A DNA stretch of 64,000 bases. Origin: a bacterium. GTDB lineage: Bacteria > SAR324 > XYD2-FULL-50-16. The notes under the pieces are model-generated. The model saw only the letters and a list, made by a program, of their open reading frames with translations. It was not told the DNA's origin and did no database searches. Where the stretch lies: NCBI GenBank assembly GCA_018829445.1, contig JAHJTV010000063.1, forward strand, positions 124,001-188,000, given 5' to 3'. Positions within the stretch are counted from its first letter, which is position 1. Every line of letters begins with the position of its first letter. This document shows positions 54,401-62,348 of the stretch, piece by piece. The position numbers were made by a program, and so were the translations under genes.

Positions 54401-55417
54401 GTCAGCCGCATCCTGGAACTTAAGGGCGAGCGATTCAATTTTAAGGAGATCTCTGAAATAACCACCGAATATGATGTCCCTGCTGACGCCTGGTTTTTTG
54501 AGCAAAATTCGGTTCCCATTGTACCCTATTCGATTATTATGGAGATCGCGCTGCAGCCCAGCGCTTTTTTAAGTGGCTACATGGGAACGACTTTGCTTTA
54601 TCCGGATGCAGAGATGTGTTATCGCAACCTCAGTTCTGACGCTGAATTAGTCATTGTTCCCGATCTCCGTGGAAAAACCATCGTTAATAAAACCAGGATG
54701 CTGAATGTGTCTAAAGCTGCAGAAACGGTGGTGATGAACTTTGAATATGATCTCAGTTGCGATGATTTTACCTTCTATAAAGGGATTACCCAATTTGGAT
54801 ATTTTACTCCTCAGGCCCTGGACATGCAGAAAGGACTTGATCGTGGAGCAAAGATCCCCCCCTGGTTCACCAAAGAGAACCTTTTGCTGGATTCTGCCCG
54901 AAAGATAAACCTGCATTCTCCGGAAGCCCGAAATCGCTATTATCAAGCTTTGCCCACTCAACCCCGTTATCGGCTCGCTGGTGGCCAGCTTGAGTTTCTG
55001 GATGAAGCCTACATTTTTGAAAACCGGGGAAAATATGGAAAGGGTTATGTTTTTGCAACAAAAACCGTTGATCCAACGGACTGGTTTTACCCCTGTCATT
55101 TTTTTAAAGACCCTGTTATGCCAGGATCACTTGGAGTTGAAGCCATTCTTCAGACCATGAGACTATTTGTACTTCAACAGGACTTGGGTAAGACCCTGGT
55201 ATCACCCTACTTTACACATTATCCCGGAATCACCAAGTGGATTTACAGGGGACAGATAACACCGGATAATGAAGTGATGGATCTTGAGGTTCACATCAAA
55301 CAGATCGACCAACAGCCTGGTCAGGTTACGATAATCGCTGATGCCAATCTCTGGAAAAACAAACTTCGCATCTACCAGATTACTGACGCCGCAATTATGT
55401 TGAAAGGAGACAGATGA
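48449..55417 (+). CDS. pfaC: PfaC-like PUFA synthase: KS-CLF-AT-DH-DH megasynthase
   Basis: A 2322-residue multidomain synthase of the secondary-lipid/PUFA type, making long-chain polyunsaturated or related acyl products on ACP. Order: ketosynthase with Cys-His-His intact (LDAACASSLF near 195, ECHATGT near 331, ANFGHLL near 367); chain-length factor lacking the Cys (TLSAEENSVYK near 657); acyltransferase (GYSMGEVSMAF near 1122); then four hotdog units from about 1540 to the end. Two units carry FabA-like catalytic motifs (CHFKDDNVLAGTLVTEG and CHFFKDPVMPGSLGVEA), so two DH pairs. The track starts upstream, but AAGGA before the chosen ATG and the KS start support this one. Shewanella PfaC lacks the AT; the layout is closer to myxobacterial Pfa3 without its AGPAT. 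No ACP is present. Confidence 0.9.
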   Translation: MQKIAVIEMSCLFPGAKTPREFIENLNNRIDSTSNHSSRQMGVDPQLYYHEKKGLADKYYSQRGGYITDFTFDPSGYLIEEDFLNQLDDLYKWSLYVAKEALVNGGYYNQPTLQNCGLILGNLSFPTKTSNKLFLPIYHRAIETGVKELLDLEDFKLIGENHTDEANYINSRISGYPAALISEALGLSGPYFALDAACASSLFAVKLACDYLETGKADIMLAGAVSAGDPFFINQGFSTFTAYSQNDISCPLDKHSEGLISGEGAGMFLLKRFEDAQRDNDQIFAVISGIGLSNDGRGRSVLSPNVKGQLLAYQRAYESTDIKPEQVNYVECHATGTMIGDVSEIESLGTFFSKYNSDPYIGSVKANFGHLLSCAGMASMIKVILSMGQSEIPATINIKTPIVSSGKVVSSGLPWTNLQQPKIAAVNAFGFGGTNAHLIFEPNSAEQKTGVLSSGRNQKQCDMTIIGMDASFGACKTLGEFEQSIYKGEQLFTDLPQKRWKGLENHDSILKAYGFERGQAPQGAYIEAFEFDALHFKIPPKEVEAMIPQQLLMLKVADKALQDAQIREGENVGVIIAMESDKSLHQFRGRIDLDWMLEKALQTNPLPLTSSQLATLKKILKDAIRKPVQVNEFTSFIGNIMASRIAALWDFSGPAFTLSAEENSVYKALEVAQMMLGNNEVDAIVVGAVDLAGNFEDVLVRNRLMASVSSGKYTMGLESGAEGWMVGEGAGAIVLKRSDRAQKDQNRGYAVINAVSLNNGGDENALVLNCGKALTEAGIAASDVEYLELSGTVGNEEEEIRGLIESYQQAPRLSCAMGSVSANIGHTFVASGIASIIKTALCLHGQYIPAVPGWQSPKSGAWGNSAFYVATDSKSWIVKEGIKRTAAVNGTDADGTVAHVIMSENPIPQRKENTYRTQTTPFIFPLASGDNTGLKSQLEFLAEVIKKSENLYLSACENYIRFSQIDEKKRIISILGNDKNQLAGEISSALTFLNSDRSTDKGWQSSLGSYFTPKPLYKAGSVSFVYPGAFNSYLGMGRDLLRSFPELSGLLPTYTSHVEAVFHDPLVFPRSMSSLSASEIDLFQEKLESEVIPNFEAGINFAILHTALLRGAFGIQPDSAFGYSMGEVSMAFSLGLWQNTDKIHTVLNSEPLFLERLAGAMKTAREAWNLPLDQTGENQDSPWEAFIITHDIEAVKQAVQKEDRVFLLLINSPGEIVLGGEKKACQKFIQSNNIAVTPAGLFDIIHCELVKKEYESIYQMFHSPVVQESSIKFYTAANYKQIELSSHTLADNIAQLYCQTLDFPRLVNQVYEDGARIFIEIGPKNTCTNWIEKILDEKEHLTVLMDSKSENGYSSLLKAMARLICHGTPVDLSALYPRTATEIVQKDHRGRSIKIGGNSISDSILLHADTEVFRFLEVEQQQNDVILKGVGEKETLAKPTLQENRLPDLADDLSQQTQSEVDQYRSQFSRSHGAFLEARKASLNHLREMIKLQILLSSDQPAAPVSPEEKTPFKGDPYFYPEVRKPVFSKEIIWDENDLLEFAGGKIARVFGEEYAIIDGYQYRVRLPLPPYLLVNRVTKIDAACGEYKPSSLVTEYDIPKNAWYSIDGQIPWAIASEAGQCDLLLISFLGIDFRSKGERYYRLTDYTMTFFDHLPKEGDTLRYEIKIESFLKFGEALFFNFGYDCFVKDKLVYKMTGGRAGFTSDKELAQGKGIVFSKTEEQQRLNVTRKSFTPLLPCLKARFSRQDLLNISQGRIADCFGPRYDQQGANPSLRFASEEILMIDRIVSIDRQGGPWGLGEIVAEKDLAPDHWYFPCHFKDDNVLAGTLVTEGCVQLLGFYMLYLGLQINTKDARFQPIQNRSYAIRARGQIVPTDTRYSYKMEIIDIGTTPRPYARANFYIIMNDRILVDFRDLGIEMVEKSSDDPSLNRSPAKITSPIKKPLYDYSTLEEFATGSLEKVFGPEFKIYDNKRGPRIPNSDLLLVSRILELKGERFNFKEISEITTEYDVPADAWFFEQNSVPIVPYSIIMEIALQPSAFLSGYMGTTLLYPDAEMCYRNLSSDAELVIVPDLRGKTIVNKTRMLNVSKAAETVVMNFEYDLSCDDFTFYKGITQFGYFTPQALDMQKGLDRGAKIPPWFTKENLLLDSARKINLHSPEARNRYYQALPTQPRYRLAGGQLEFLDEAYIFENRGKYGKGYVFATKTVDPTDWFYPCHFFKDPVMPGSLGVEAILQTMRLFVLQQDLGKTLVSPYFTHYPGITKWIYRGQITPDNEVMDLEVHIKQIDQQPGQVTIIADANLWKNKLRIYQITDAAIMLKGDR

Positions 55418-57063
55418 TGACAGCTTTACCCAACACCCTGACCTGTTCTGAGACAATCAGACCCAATCTGGCATGGAGCGGGAAAGAAGAAACAATCGAA
55501 TATGAGGAATCTTCAATCAGGGACAGGCTACTGGCACTAGAACAGCCCTGCTTTATCATAAAAACAAAAAAGGGAATCGGAGTAAGCGGTGAGGGCACAA
55601 TTCAGGGTGAGTTCTCAGACAAAAGCGATCATCGATTATTGTGTTTCATCCCGGCTCTGACAGCAAAAAACCTGGGTGATGAAGGATTTAAAAATTCTTA
55701 TAAAACACCTTATGCCTATTATACGGGTTCCATGGCCCATGGGATCTCTTCGGTGGATATGGTTATGTCCCTGGGAAAACAGGGTTTTCTCTCCTCCTTT
55801 GGAGCCGGTGGTGTCATCCCTGCTAAACTGGAAGAGGCGATCAATCAGATCCAGGGAGAGTTGCCGGAAGGACCATACGCCTTTAATCTGATCCATAATC
55901 CCTTTTTTGAAGCGCTGGAACGTAATTCCGTGGAAACCTATTTGAAGTATGGCATTACCACAGTGGAAGCGTCCGCCTATATGGATCTGACCCCTTATGT
56001 GGTCTTATACCGGGTGGCAGGGTTAAGCGAAGCACCGGATGGAAGTGTTCTTAAGAAAAACAGAATTATAGCAAAAATATCAAGGAGAGAAGTCGCCACT
56101 AAATTCATGGAGCCGCCCCCGGAGAAGATCCTGGCAAAGCTGCTGGAGCAGAAACTGATCACTCAGGAGCAAGCCAACATGGCAAAACAGGTGCCCATGG
56201 CTGATGATGTAACAGTTGAAGCTGACTCAGGAGGTCATACCGACAACCGCCCCCTGGTATCGATATTACCTTCCATGATTGCCCTGCGCAACGAGATTCA
56301 ATCCAGATACAATTATGATCAACCCATACGTATTGGTGCCGCCGGAGGAATCGCGACTCCTGAGTCCGCACTGGCGGCTTTTATGATGGGTGCTTCTTAT
56401 GTGGTAACCGGTTCCGTGAACCAGGCGTGTATCGAAGCGGGAACATCCCCGGCAGTTCAAAACCTGCTGGCGCAAACACAGATGGCCGATGTTGTCATGG
56501 CACCGGCGTTTGATATGTTTGAGATGGGGGGCAGACTTCAGGTTTTAAAAAGGGGAACTCTGTTTGCCATGAGGGCTCAAAAGCTGGCTGATTTTTATCA
56601 CAACTACCGCTCAATTGAGGAGATCCCGGTAGCGGAAAAAGAGAAACTTGAAAAGCAGGTCTTCCGCAAGAGCCTGGAGGAGATCTGGCAGGGTACAGTC
56701 GAGTTTTTTAACCAAAGAGACCCGGAACAGATCGAAAAAGCCAATAAGAATCCAAGGAAAAAGATGGCCCTGGTATTCCGTTGGTACCTGGGCCTGGCAT
56801 CCCACTGGGCTAACTCGGGTGAAAAAGGCAGGGAGATGGATTACCAGATCTGGTGTGGACCCTCAATGGGAGCTTTCAACGATTGGGTTCGCGGGTCTTA
56901 TTTAGAGGAGGTTGGTAACAGGAAAGTGGTCGATGTGGCGAAAAACATTCTCGATGGGGCTGCATACCTTTATCGTATTCAACAACTAAAAATGCGAAAT
57001 ATCCACCTTCCCGTTTTTTTCAGCCAATATACGCCACGGCCGATTAAATCGATATCCATGTAA
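55414..57063 (+). CDS. pfaD: PfaD-like trans enoyl reductase of PUFA synthase
   Basis: A 549-residue FMN-dependent TIM-barrel enoyl reductase of the PfaD/nitronate-monooxygenase superfamily, which reduces selected double bonds for the Pfa synthase. Landmarks: GSMAHGISSVDMVMSLGKQG, SFGAGGVIPAKLEEAI, FNLIHNPFFEALE, VTVEADSGGHTDNRP (the catalytic-region His), IGAAGGIATPESALAAFMMGA and YVVTGSVNQACIEAGTS. The length is typical of PfaD. The ATG overlaps the pfaC stop (ATGATGA, after AAAGGAGACAG), so the two are translationally coupled. Confidence 0.93.
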   Translation: MMTALPNTLTCSETIRPNLAWSGKEETIEYEESSIRDRLLALEQPCFIIKTKKGIGVSGEGTIQGEFSDKSDHRLLCFIPALTAKNLGDEGFKNSYKTPYAYYTGSMAHGISSVDMVMSLGKQGFLSSFGAGGVIPAKLEEAINQIQGELPEGPYAFNLIHNPFFEALERNSVETYLKYGITTVEASAYMDLTPYVVLYRVAGLSEAPDGSVLKKNRIIAKISRREVATKFMEPPPEKILAKLLEQKLITQEQANMAKQVPMADDVTVEADSGGHTDNRPLVSILPSMIALRNEIQSRYNYDQPIRIGAAGGIATPESALAAFMMGASYVVTGSVNQACIEAGTSPAVQNLLAQTQMADVVMAPAFDMFEMGGRLQVLKRGTLFAMRAQKLADFYHNYRSIEEIPVAEKEKLEKQVFRKSLEEIWQGTVEFFNQRDPEQIEKANKNPRKKMALVFRWYLGLASHWANSGEKGREMDYQIWCGPSMGAFNDWVRGSYLEEVGNRKVVDVAKNILDGAAYLYRIQQLKMRNIHLPVFFSQYTPRPIKSISM

Positions 57064-57080
57064 GGGAGCCGTATATATCT

Positions 57081-57124
57081 GCAAATCGAGGAAAACGCGA
57101 TCTGATCCCTCTTCCTCGATTTGC
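57081..57124. terminator. bidirectional hairpin between pfaD and the MBL/cNMP gene
   Basis: GCAAATCGAGGAA and TTCCTCGATTTGC are perfect 13-base arms with an 18-base loop, exactly between two convergent stop codons. The AT-rich outer stem gives a modest U-tract in both directions. Confidence 0.7.
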
Positions 57125-57160
57125 TATAAAATAGAGACCACAAAAAGCAACACCATGCAA

Positions 57161-59575
57161 TTACAGGGTTTGATCAACCTGGGGCAGATCCAGATAAATC
57201 CCCTTTCTTCTCTGCCGAATAACCCGCCTGATATTGTCTATTATGACAGGAACATGACAGGCAAATTCCGCTTCAAATTCAAGAACATCAATATCTTCCA
57301 ATGCTGTTACTGTGTGTAAACGAGTATCATTCTGAGTGATATTCTGCAAAAAGAACTCACACTCACCAACCAAATCGGGTCCTGTAAACCTCTTTTCCTT
57401 TTCCCCAATTTTTATAACAACAGGTCCGTTGGCAATGAAGAGTCGTTTATCATGCTCTCCAATTTTAATTAAGGCGTCTCCCTTAAGTACCCTTTTTTGA
57501 TGGCTGTTTCTGGCAATTCTATTCAAAACCGTGGTGGACAAATCCTGCGAAAAATCACTGGCTGATTGGAGTATCAGCCGTCTTTCAAACATCTCTTTGA
57601 AATATCCGTCATAATTGACATTCAATGCATTCATCGCCTCAATAAATAGGCTCGCGGGGATACGGAGGAATCGGAGCCGATTGAGGGTTTTAACCGAAGC
57701 CATTCGAGGTTGCCGGGCAAGAACACCAATATCACCCATTACCTCTCCGTCCCCGACACCTGAACGTGCTATTACTTCTCCCTGGCTGTCATAGGACAAA
57801 AACTCCGCTCTTCCTCTGACAATGATGTAGACGCTGTCCGAAATATCCCCTTGTTCAATCATGAAGGTTCCGATATTCGGATTTACCTGGGTGGGAGTGT
57901 TCGCAAAAACATAGGCATAGTAGCGCATGGTCTTGTATTGATTATCATCTATCTCATCACCAAGAATGCTTTTAAAATAATCCAGGATAAGGTTGAAGGC
58001 TTGAAAGAAATAGGGAATCACGGGATCTAAACCAACACCAAAGTTTTTTACGCTGCCATCCGGCATCCTGATGGTTTTATCCAGATCGCCTACCCTGACA
58101 AAACGTCCCTCCTTTTCATAATCCTTGCTTAGCAGACTTTTTGTGACATGAGTAAAAACACGATTAGACCGTTCTGTTTTCGCTTTTTTCAAATCCTGCC
58201 ACTGGCCATGCACCGTAAATGGCAGGGAATTTTCTGTTGCACATCCGGCATCGTACTTGATCAGGTCGTACGTTTGCTTGCGTATCACATTGTCGAGATG
58301 CTCCAGATGAGCTTCGGGCATCCACCCATCCTTAACCATCTTTTTCATTCGTTTAAAGGCCACTATATCCAAGAAGTGCCCATATCGATACTGATCCCCT
58401 TCAAGTTGAAAATCAAAGGAGTAAACCGTTGTGGGAACACTGTGGCAACTCAGATGTCCGGTAATTTTGATCCCTTCCAGGTTATAAGTCTCTGTTTGGT
58501 ATGGGTTCTCCTTCAAAAATGGCAGAATCGTCCAAGAAAAACAGTTTTCTACCTGCTTCTCCGGAATATCCACCAGAGTGGAGATTTTCCTGACGACAGA
58601 AAATTTGACCGGCTCGGTGGTAATTATATGGCAGGGACTGTTCCGTCTGAACAGTTCCACCATGGCACCAATATGATCGTCATGGTTATGGGTAACCAGG
58701 ATATGATGAATTGATTGTTTCGATAAACCGTTATGGTTAATAATATCCGTCATGTTGGATGGATAATCGATCATGATCGGTTCATACTTGTGGATGACGG
58801 TGGTATGAGCACAGCTGTTATAAGGGTCCATGCCGTCGAATTCCCCCGTGTGCCAGATACCGAAATTGGTGATGGGGAATTTTAGATGTTTATATTCCAC
58901 CGGAGCTCTGAAGCGCTCAGTTACCTCCAGCGATACATCTATATCAATTGAATCACTTTGATAGATGATACGATACCGGTTATAGTCAAGGCGCCCAATA
59001 TAAACACCATCTCCGATATCGCTGTAGTCGCTTTCGCCTTTTGGCTTTGGATCCAGATGGATCGAGTTGACGAAGGAGTGACTGTCTTTTATCTCATTCC
59101 CGACAGAAAGGCCAAGGATCTCCTTTCTCAAGGCATCCCGTGTTCCTTCCGGGATGTCCATATCATCCAGCTCTTCCAACCGATCTACACCGTAGTTACC
59201 ATACTTGATCATCATCAGGGCTTTTTGAACATCCGGTTCCAAACCGATCAGGGTTGGATACTGTCCGGCATAAAAAGCGGGCAGCAGTTTGCCTTCTGAT
59301 TCAACCAGGCAGAGATAAAGCGCATAAAGGATTGGAAACTCAACCAACACCCAGCAGATCGAATCGTCCTGAATCTTGGAGTCAACCAACACAAACGAAT
59401 TAACCGCATTTCTTCCGTAGTAGCCGACTTGCTGTAAACGTTTCACCACATCAGGCGGTTGACCGAAACTGATCCTCCGGTCTTTTTCAGTTATTTCAAC
59501 CACAAAAACACCGGGGTCCAATTTGTTAACAACTATCTTACCTTTTGGACTTACGGACTGCAGCCTTCGTTTCAT
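57161..59575 (-). CDS. metallo-beta-lactamase-fold protein with two cyclic-nucleotide-binding domains
   Basis: A soluble protein of about 804 residues. An N-terminal region of about 200 residues matches nothing I know. A metallo-beta-lactamase fold follows, with the HxHxDH metal site LVTHNHDDHIGAM near 295 and later ligand candidates GHLSCHSVPTT and YGHFLDI. Two cNMP/CRP-like domains close the chain: FMIEQGDISDSVYIIVRGRAE with GEVMGDIGVLARQPRMASV (about 565-635), and KGDALIKIGEHDKRLF with LVGECEFFL (about 690-760). No DNA-binding helix-turn-helix is seen. A cyclic-nucleotide-gated hydrolase is the simplest reading. Start chosen by GGAGAG before the internal Met (MKRRLQSVSPKG); the track start is 22 codons upstream. 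It converges on pfaD. Confidence 0.8.
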   Translation of the reverse strand: MKRRLQSVSPKGKIVVNKLDPGVFVVEITEKDRRISFGQPPDVVKRLQQVGYYGRNAVNSFVLVDSKIQDDSICWVLVEFPILYALYLCLVESEGKLLPAFYAGQYPTLIGLEPDVQKALMMIKYGNYGVDRLEELDDMDIPEGTRDALRKEILGLSVGNEIKDSHSFVNSIHLDPKPKGESDYSDIGDGVYIGRLDYNRYRIIYQSDSIDIDVSLEVTERFRAPVEYKHLKFPITNFGIWHTGEFDGMDPYNSCAHTTVIHKYEPIMIDYPSNMTDIINHNGLSKQSIHHILVTHNHDDHIGAMVELFRRNSPCHIITTEPVKFSVVRKISTLVDIPEKQVENCFSWTILPFLKENPYQTETYNLEGIKITGHLSCHSVPTTVYSFDFQLEGDQYRYGHFLDIVAFKRMKKMVKDGWMPEAHLEHLDNVIRKQTYDLIKYDAGCATENSLPFTVHGQWQDLKKAKTERSNRVFTHVTKSLLSKDYEKEGRFVRVGDLDKTIRMPDGSVKNFGVGLDPVIPYFFQAFNLILDYFKSILGDEIDDNQYKTMRYYAYVFANTPTQVNPNIGTFMIEQGDISDSVYIIVRGRAEFLSYDSQGEVIARSGVGDGEVMGDIGVLARQPRMASVKTLNRLRFLRIPASLFIEAMNALNVNYDGYFKEMFERRLILQSASDFSQDLSTTVLNRIARNSHQKRVLKGDALIKIGEHDKRLFIANGPVVIKIGEKEKRFTGPDLVGECEFFLQNITQNDTRLHTVTALEDIDVLEFEAEFACHVPVIIDNIRRVIRQRRKGIYLDLPQVDQTL

Positions 59576-59948
59576 CTTTGATCTCTCTCCAAAAGCTCTA
59601 TATGCGATGGTAAACGCTCTAGCCAAGGCTAAAGTACCCATCTTTTTGTGCCGGATAATATGGTTACTAATATACTGAAATAGCGGCTACAAATCAATCA
59701 TTACAGGGAATTTGAAATTATTTAAGGTTTTTTCGAAACAAGCTAAGCATAATTCAAGCCTAAATCAGCAAATGGAGAGAGTTTCCGCCATATTGATTTT
59801 TGAAGGAAATCGGATTGGTACGTATGATTGACAGGCAACTTTGAATATAAAAAGGGATGAATTAATTCCGAGAGGTGCAACCCATTCCTGCAAGACAGCT
59901 AATCAGGCAGAAATGGGTCAGAGTTGACAGGGGAGAGTATCAGTGAGC
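59576..59948. other. intergenic region upstream of MBL/cNMP gene
   Basis: About 370 bases without a supported gene between two minus-strand genes. It should carry the MBL/cNMP promoter. No strong repeat or terminator seen. Confidence 0.45.
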
Positions 59949-61379
59949 CTATTCGATAGCCAGGGAATTTTCAACAGCAATGGGAAGCTGCTCTGCAGTT
60001 CTTTCTATCACCAGCATCTTCTTCCAACTTCCATTTCTAAATCGTAGGAAGAAAATCAATCCCAGGGAAGCAATATATACCGATGCAATTCCCCAAGCCA
60101 CGAAAAGATGCCATTTAAAGACCACAATGGCAAAATAGCTGGGAATCACCAACAATCCCCATGATGCAATCATAATTGCCTTCATTACGAATTTTGTATC
60201 GCCGGCGCCTTTAATCGCCGAAGAGAAGATAATGAGAAATGCATCGAACAGGGAATAAAAGGCGACGAACCGTAACAAAATAATACCATAGTCTAAAATC
60301 TGCGCAAAAGCCTTGGCATCACCCACGGCACCAAAGGGTTGCAGAAAAACCTTCGGAAAAACCAGATAACAAACAGATATGAGAGACATGTAAATAAAGG
60401 ACAAATGAGCTGCAGACCATGTTGCATACTCAGCTGCCTCAGCCTTGTTATCTCCCAGATTCTGTCCGACTAAAACAGATACTGCTATTCCCAATCCAAT
60501 CATTGGCATAAACGCCAAATTGTTAATATTAAATGCAATATTGGTCGCTGCCAATTCTATTTTTCCGTATCTACCCACTAACATCAGGAAGAGGGTGAAG
60601 CCCAGCATATCAATAAAAAATTGGAATCCGGCGGGAAACCCGTATCTGATAAGCCTTTGAAAAAGCTCTTTGTCGAACGGCATCCCCTTGATGATCCCAT
60701 ATTTCTCACGATAGGACTTTTGGAATATCATTATAAAAAACAGAATCATGCCAAACGCAATAGCCAATACCGTTGCGATGGCGGCGCCCTTGATCCCTAA
60801 TTCCGGGAATCCGAAATTGCCGAAAATCAGCAGATAATCCAAAATGATATTAATAACGGTCACAACCGCATTTACCCACATTACCGTCCAGGTTGATCCC
60901 AAACCGCTGAAAAAACCGGAAAGTGCAGAAGAGACTACCGGGAAAAAGCCCCCCAGGCATAATATTGTAAAATACTGACTCTCCAGCTCCATTACTTCCG
61001 GCGAATGACCCGCAAGTTTAAAAATCGGATCGGACAGAGGGATAAAAATCAACATCACCACAATCACTATCAAGGAAAAATAAATTCCCTGCCAAACAGC
61101 TTTCCCGATTTTTTCGTATTGCTTCGAACCGTAATACTGAGCGACAAAGGCGCTAACATAAGACGCTGTTCCAATAAAAAGACTCAATATTGTAAAATTT
61201 AAAATCCCGGCTGGCATTGCAGCTGCGATTGCTTCCGGTGAGTACCATGTCAGAAATATCCGATCCACAAAATGCTGTATGGACATAGCAGCTGTACTTA
61301 AAATCAAAGGTATGGCAATTGTTAACACTTCCCGATACCCGCTTTTCCCATGCCAGCGGGCAATTACTCGATTTAACAT
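59949..61379 (-). CDS. MATE-family multidrug/metabolite exporter
   Basis: An inner-membrane MATE antiporter of about 476 residues with 12 predicted helices in two six-helix halves. Landmarks: ILTIAIPLILSTAAMSIQHFVDRIFL at the first helix, FVAQYYGSKQYEKIGKAVWQG, and the second-half equivalent LVGQNLGDNKAEAAEYATWSA. AGGTG seven bases before MLNRVIARWHG and the position of helix 1 support this start over the track's. MATE proteins export drugs or metabolites against Na+ or H+; the substrate here is unknown. Confidence 0.9.
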   Translation of the reverse strand: MLNRVIARWHGKSGYREVLTIAIPLILSTAAMSIQHFVDRIFLTWYSPEAIAAAMPAGILNFTILSLFIGTASYVSAFVAQYYGSKQYEKIGKAVWQGIYFSLIVIVVMLIFIPLSDPIFKLAGHSPEVMELESQYFTILCLGGFFPVVSSALSGFFSGLGSTWTVMWVNAVVTVINIILDYLLIFGNFGFPELGIKGAAIATVLAIAFGMILFFIMIFQKSYREKYGIIKGMPFDKELFQRLIRYGFPAGFQFFIDMLGFTLFLMLVGRYGKIELAATNIAFNINNLAFMPMIGLGIAVSVLVGQNLGDNKAEAAEYATWSAAHLSFIYMSLISVCYLVFPKVFLQPFGAVGDAKAFAQILDYGIILLRFVAFYSLFDAFLIIFSSAIKGAGDTKFVMKAIMIASWGLLVIPSYFAIVVFKWHLFVAWGIASVYIASLGLIFFLRFRNGSWKKMLVIERTAEQLPIAVENSLAIE

Positions 61380-62348
61380 CTCATTCACCTGAATATAACT
61401 CTGTCTGCCCGAGAAACGAGCAAGACCCAAATTCCCTTTTAGAAAATATATAAAACCAAAAATTAACTGTGAGTTAAATTTTGGTTTCTGACAAGTTTTT
61501 TTTGCATCCAATTATGTTTTACCAAAATCAGTTTTGACTGTGGATTAATCACCAAATATGGACTCACATGAAAAGTTGAGAAATAGGCAATATATCAGGA
61601 GATTATCATTCAACACGATCAATATCTTAAATGAGCAATATTGCTAATGACATCCCGTAAAAAACCGATCTGATCTTTTAATTAATCTCTAACAAAAGGA
61701 TATTAACACCAATTACATTTGCTATGTGATAACAGATCAATATCAAGAAAAATATTTGAGGATCAGCCTGGAGATTCTCCATTACCAATATTATATCAAT
61801 TCCCCATGTATTTTACGGTTGCAGAACAGTGTGCCATCTGCTTACAATTGCGCCAAACAGATAATGATTACAACGACTGGGTGACTAAGGCCGCAGAGAA
61901 CTTCTATTGAAGGGTCTATGGCACATAATACTCATATTTTGATATGAATATTTTCAGTTGATGCCCGTTTTCTTGGGATATTCCAACAATGCCGACCAGT
62001 TAGGAGCTTGATTCGTTTCCAAAGGTACCCCTTGATATCCACGAATCAAAATGTTTCTTCCAAGGTTTGATTACATACCTGAATAGTCGAAGTTTGCAGA
62101 CACAGGGATGTGACCGATATATTATCATTTTTTAAATTGATCTATAATTATGGCAGTTGTCTTGGTAAAATTTGCCCCTGTACCAAGAAGCAGGTATTGA
62201 AAAGTCCCCGTTATTCCGAGTTTTAGTTTTAATCCGGGAAACGCATTCCCGATTTTCAGAGATCTAAATTTGGCATACTATTCGGGTAGCACGAGCGAAT
62301 TAGTTTATCTCACAGTTAGACAAAAAATAGTCATAAAAGAACTGAACT
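61380..62348. other. 969-base intergenic region
   Basis: Separates two divergent genes. The only sizeable open frame (63 codons near 61.7-61.9 kb) has no recognisable similarity and no ribosome site. A CGGGAA/TTCCCG hairpin followed by ATTTT (62235-62255) resembles a weak terminator about 95 bases before the kinase start. Nothing else seen. Confidence 0.45.

Noticed and set aside
61719-61910. 63-codon ORF in the large gap after the MATE gene
   Set aside because: No ribosome site, no similarity, composition not distinctive.
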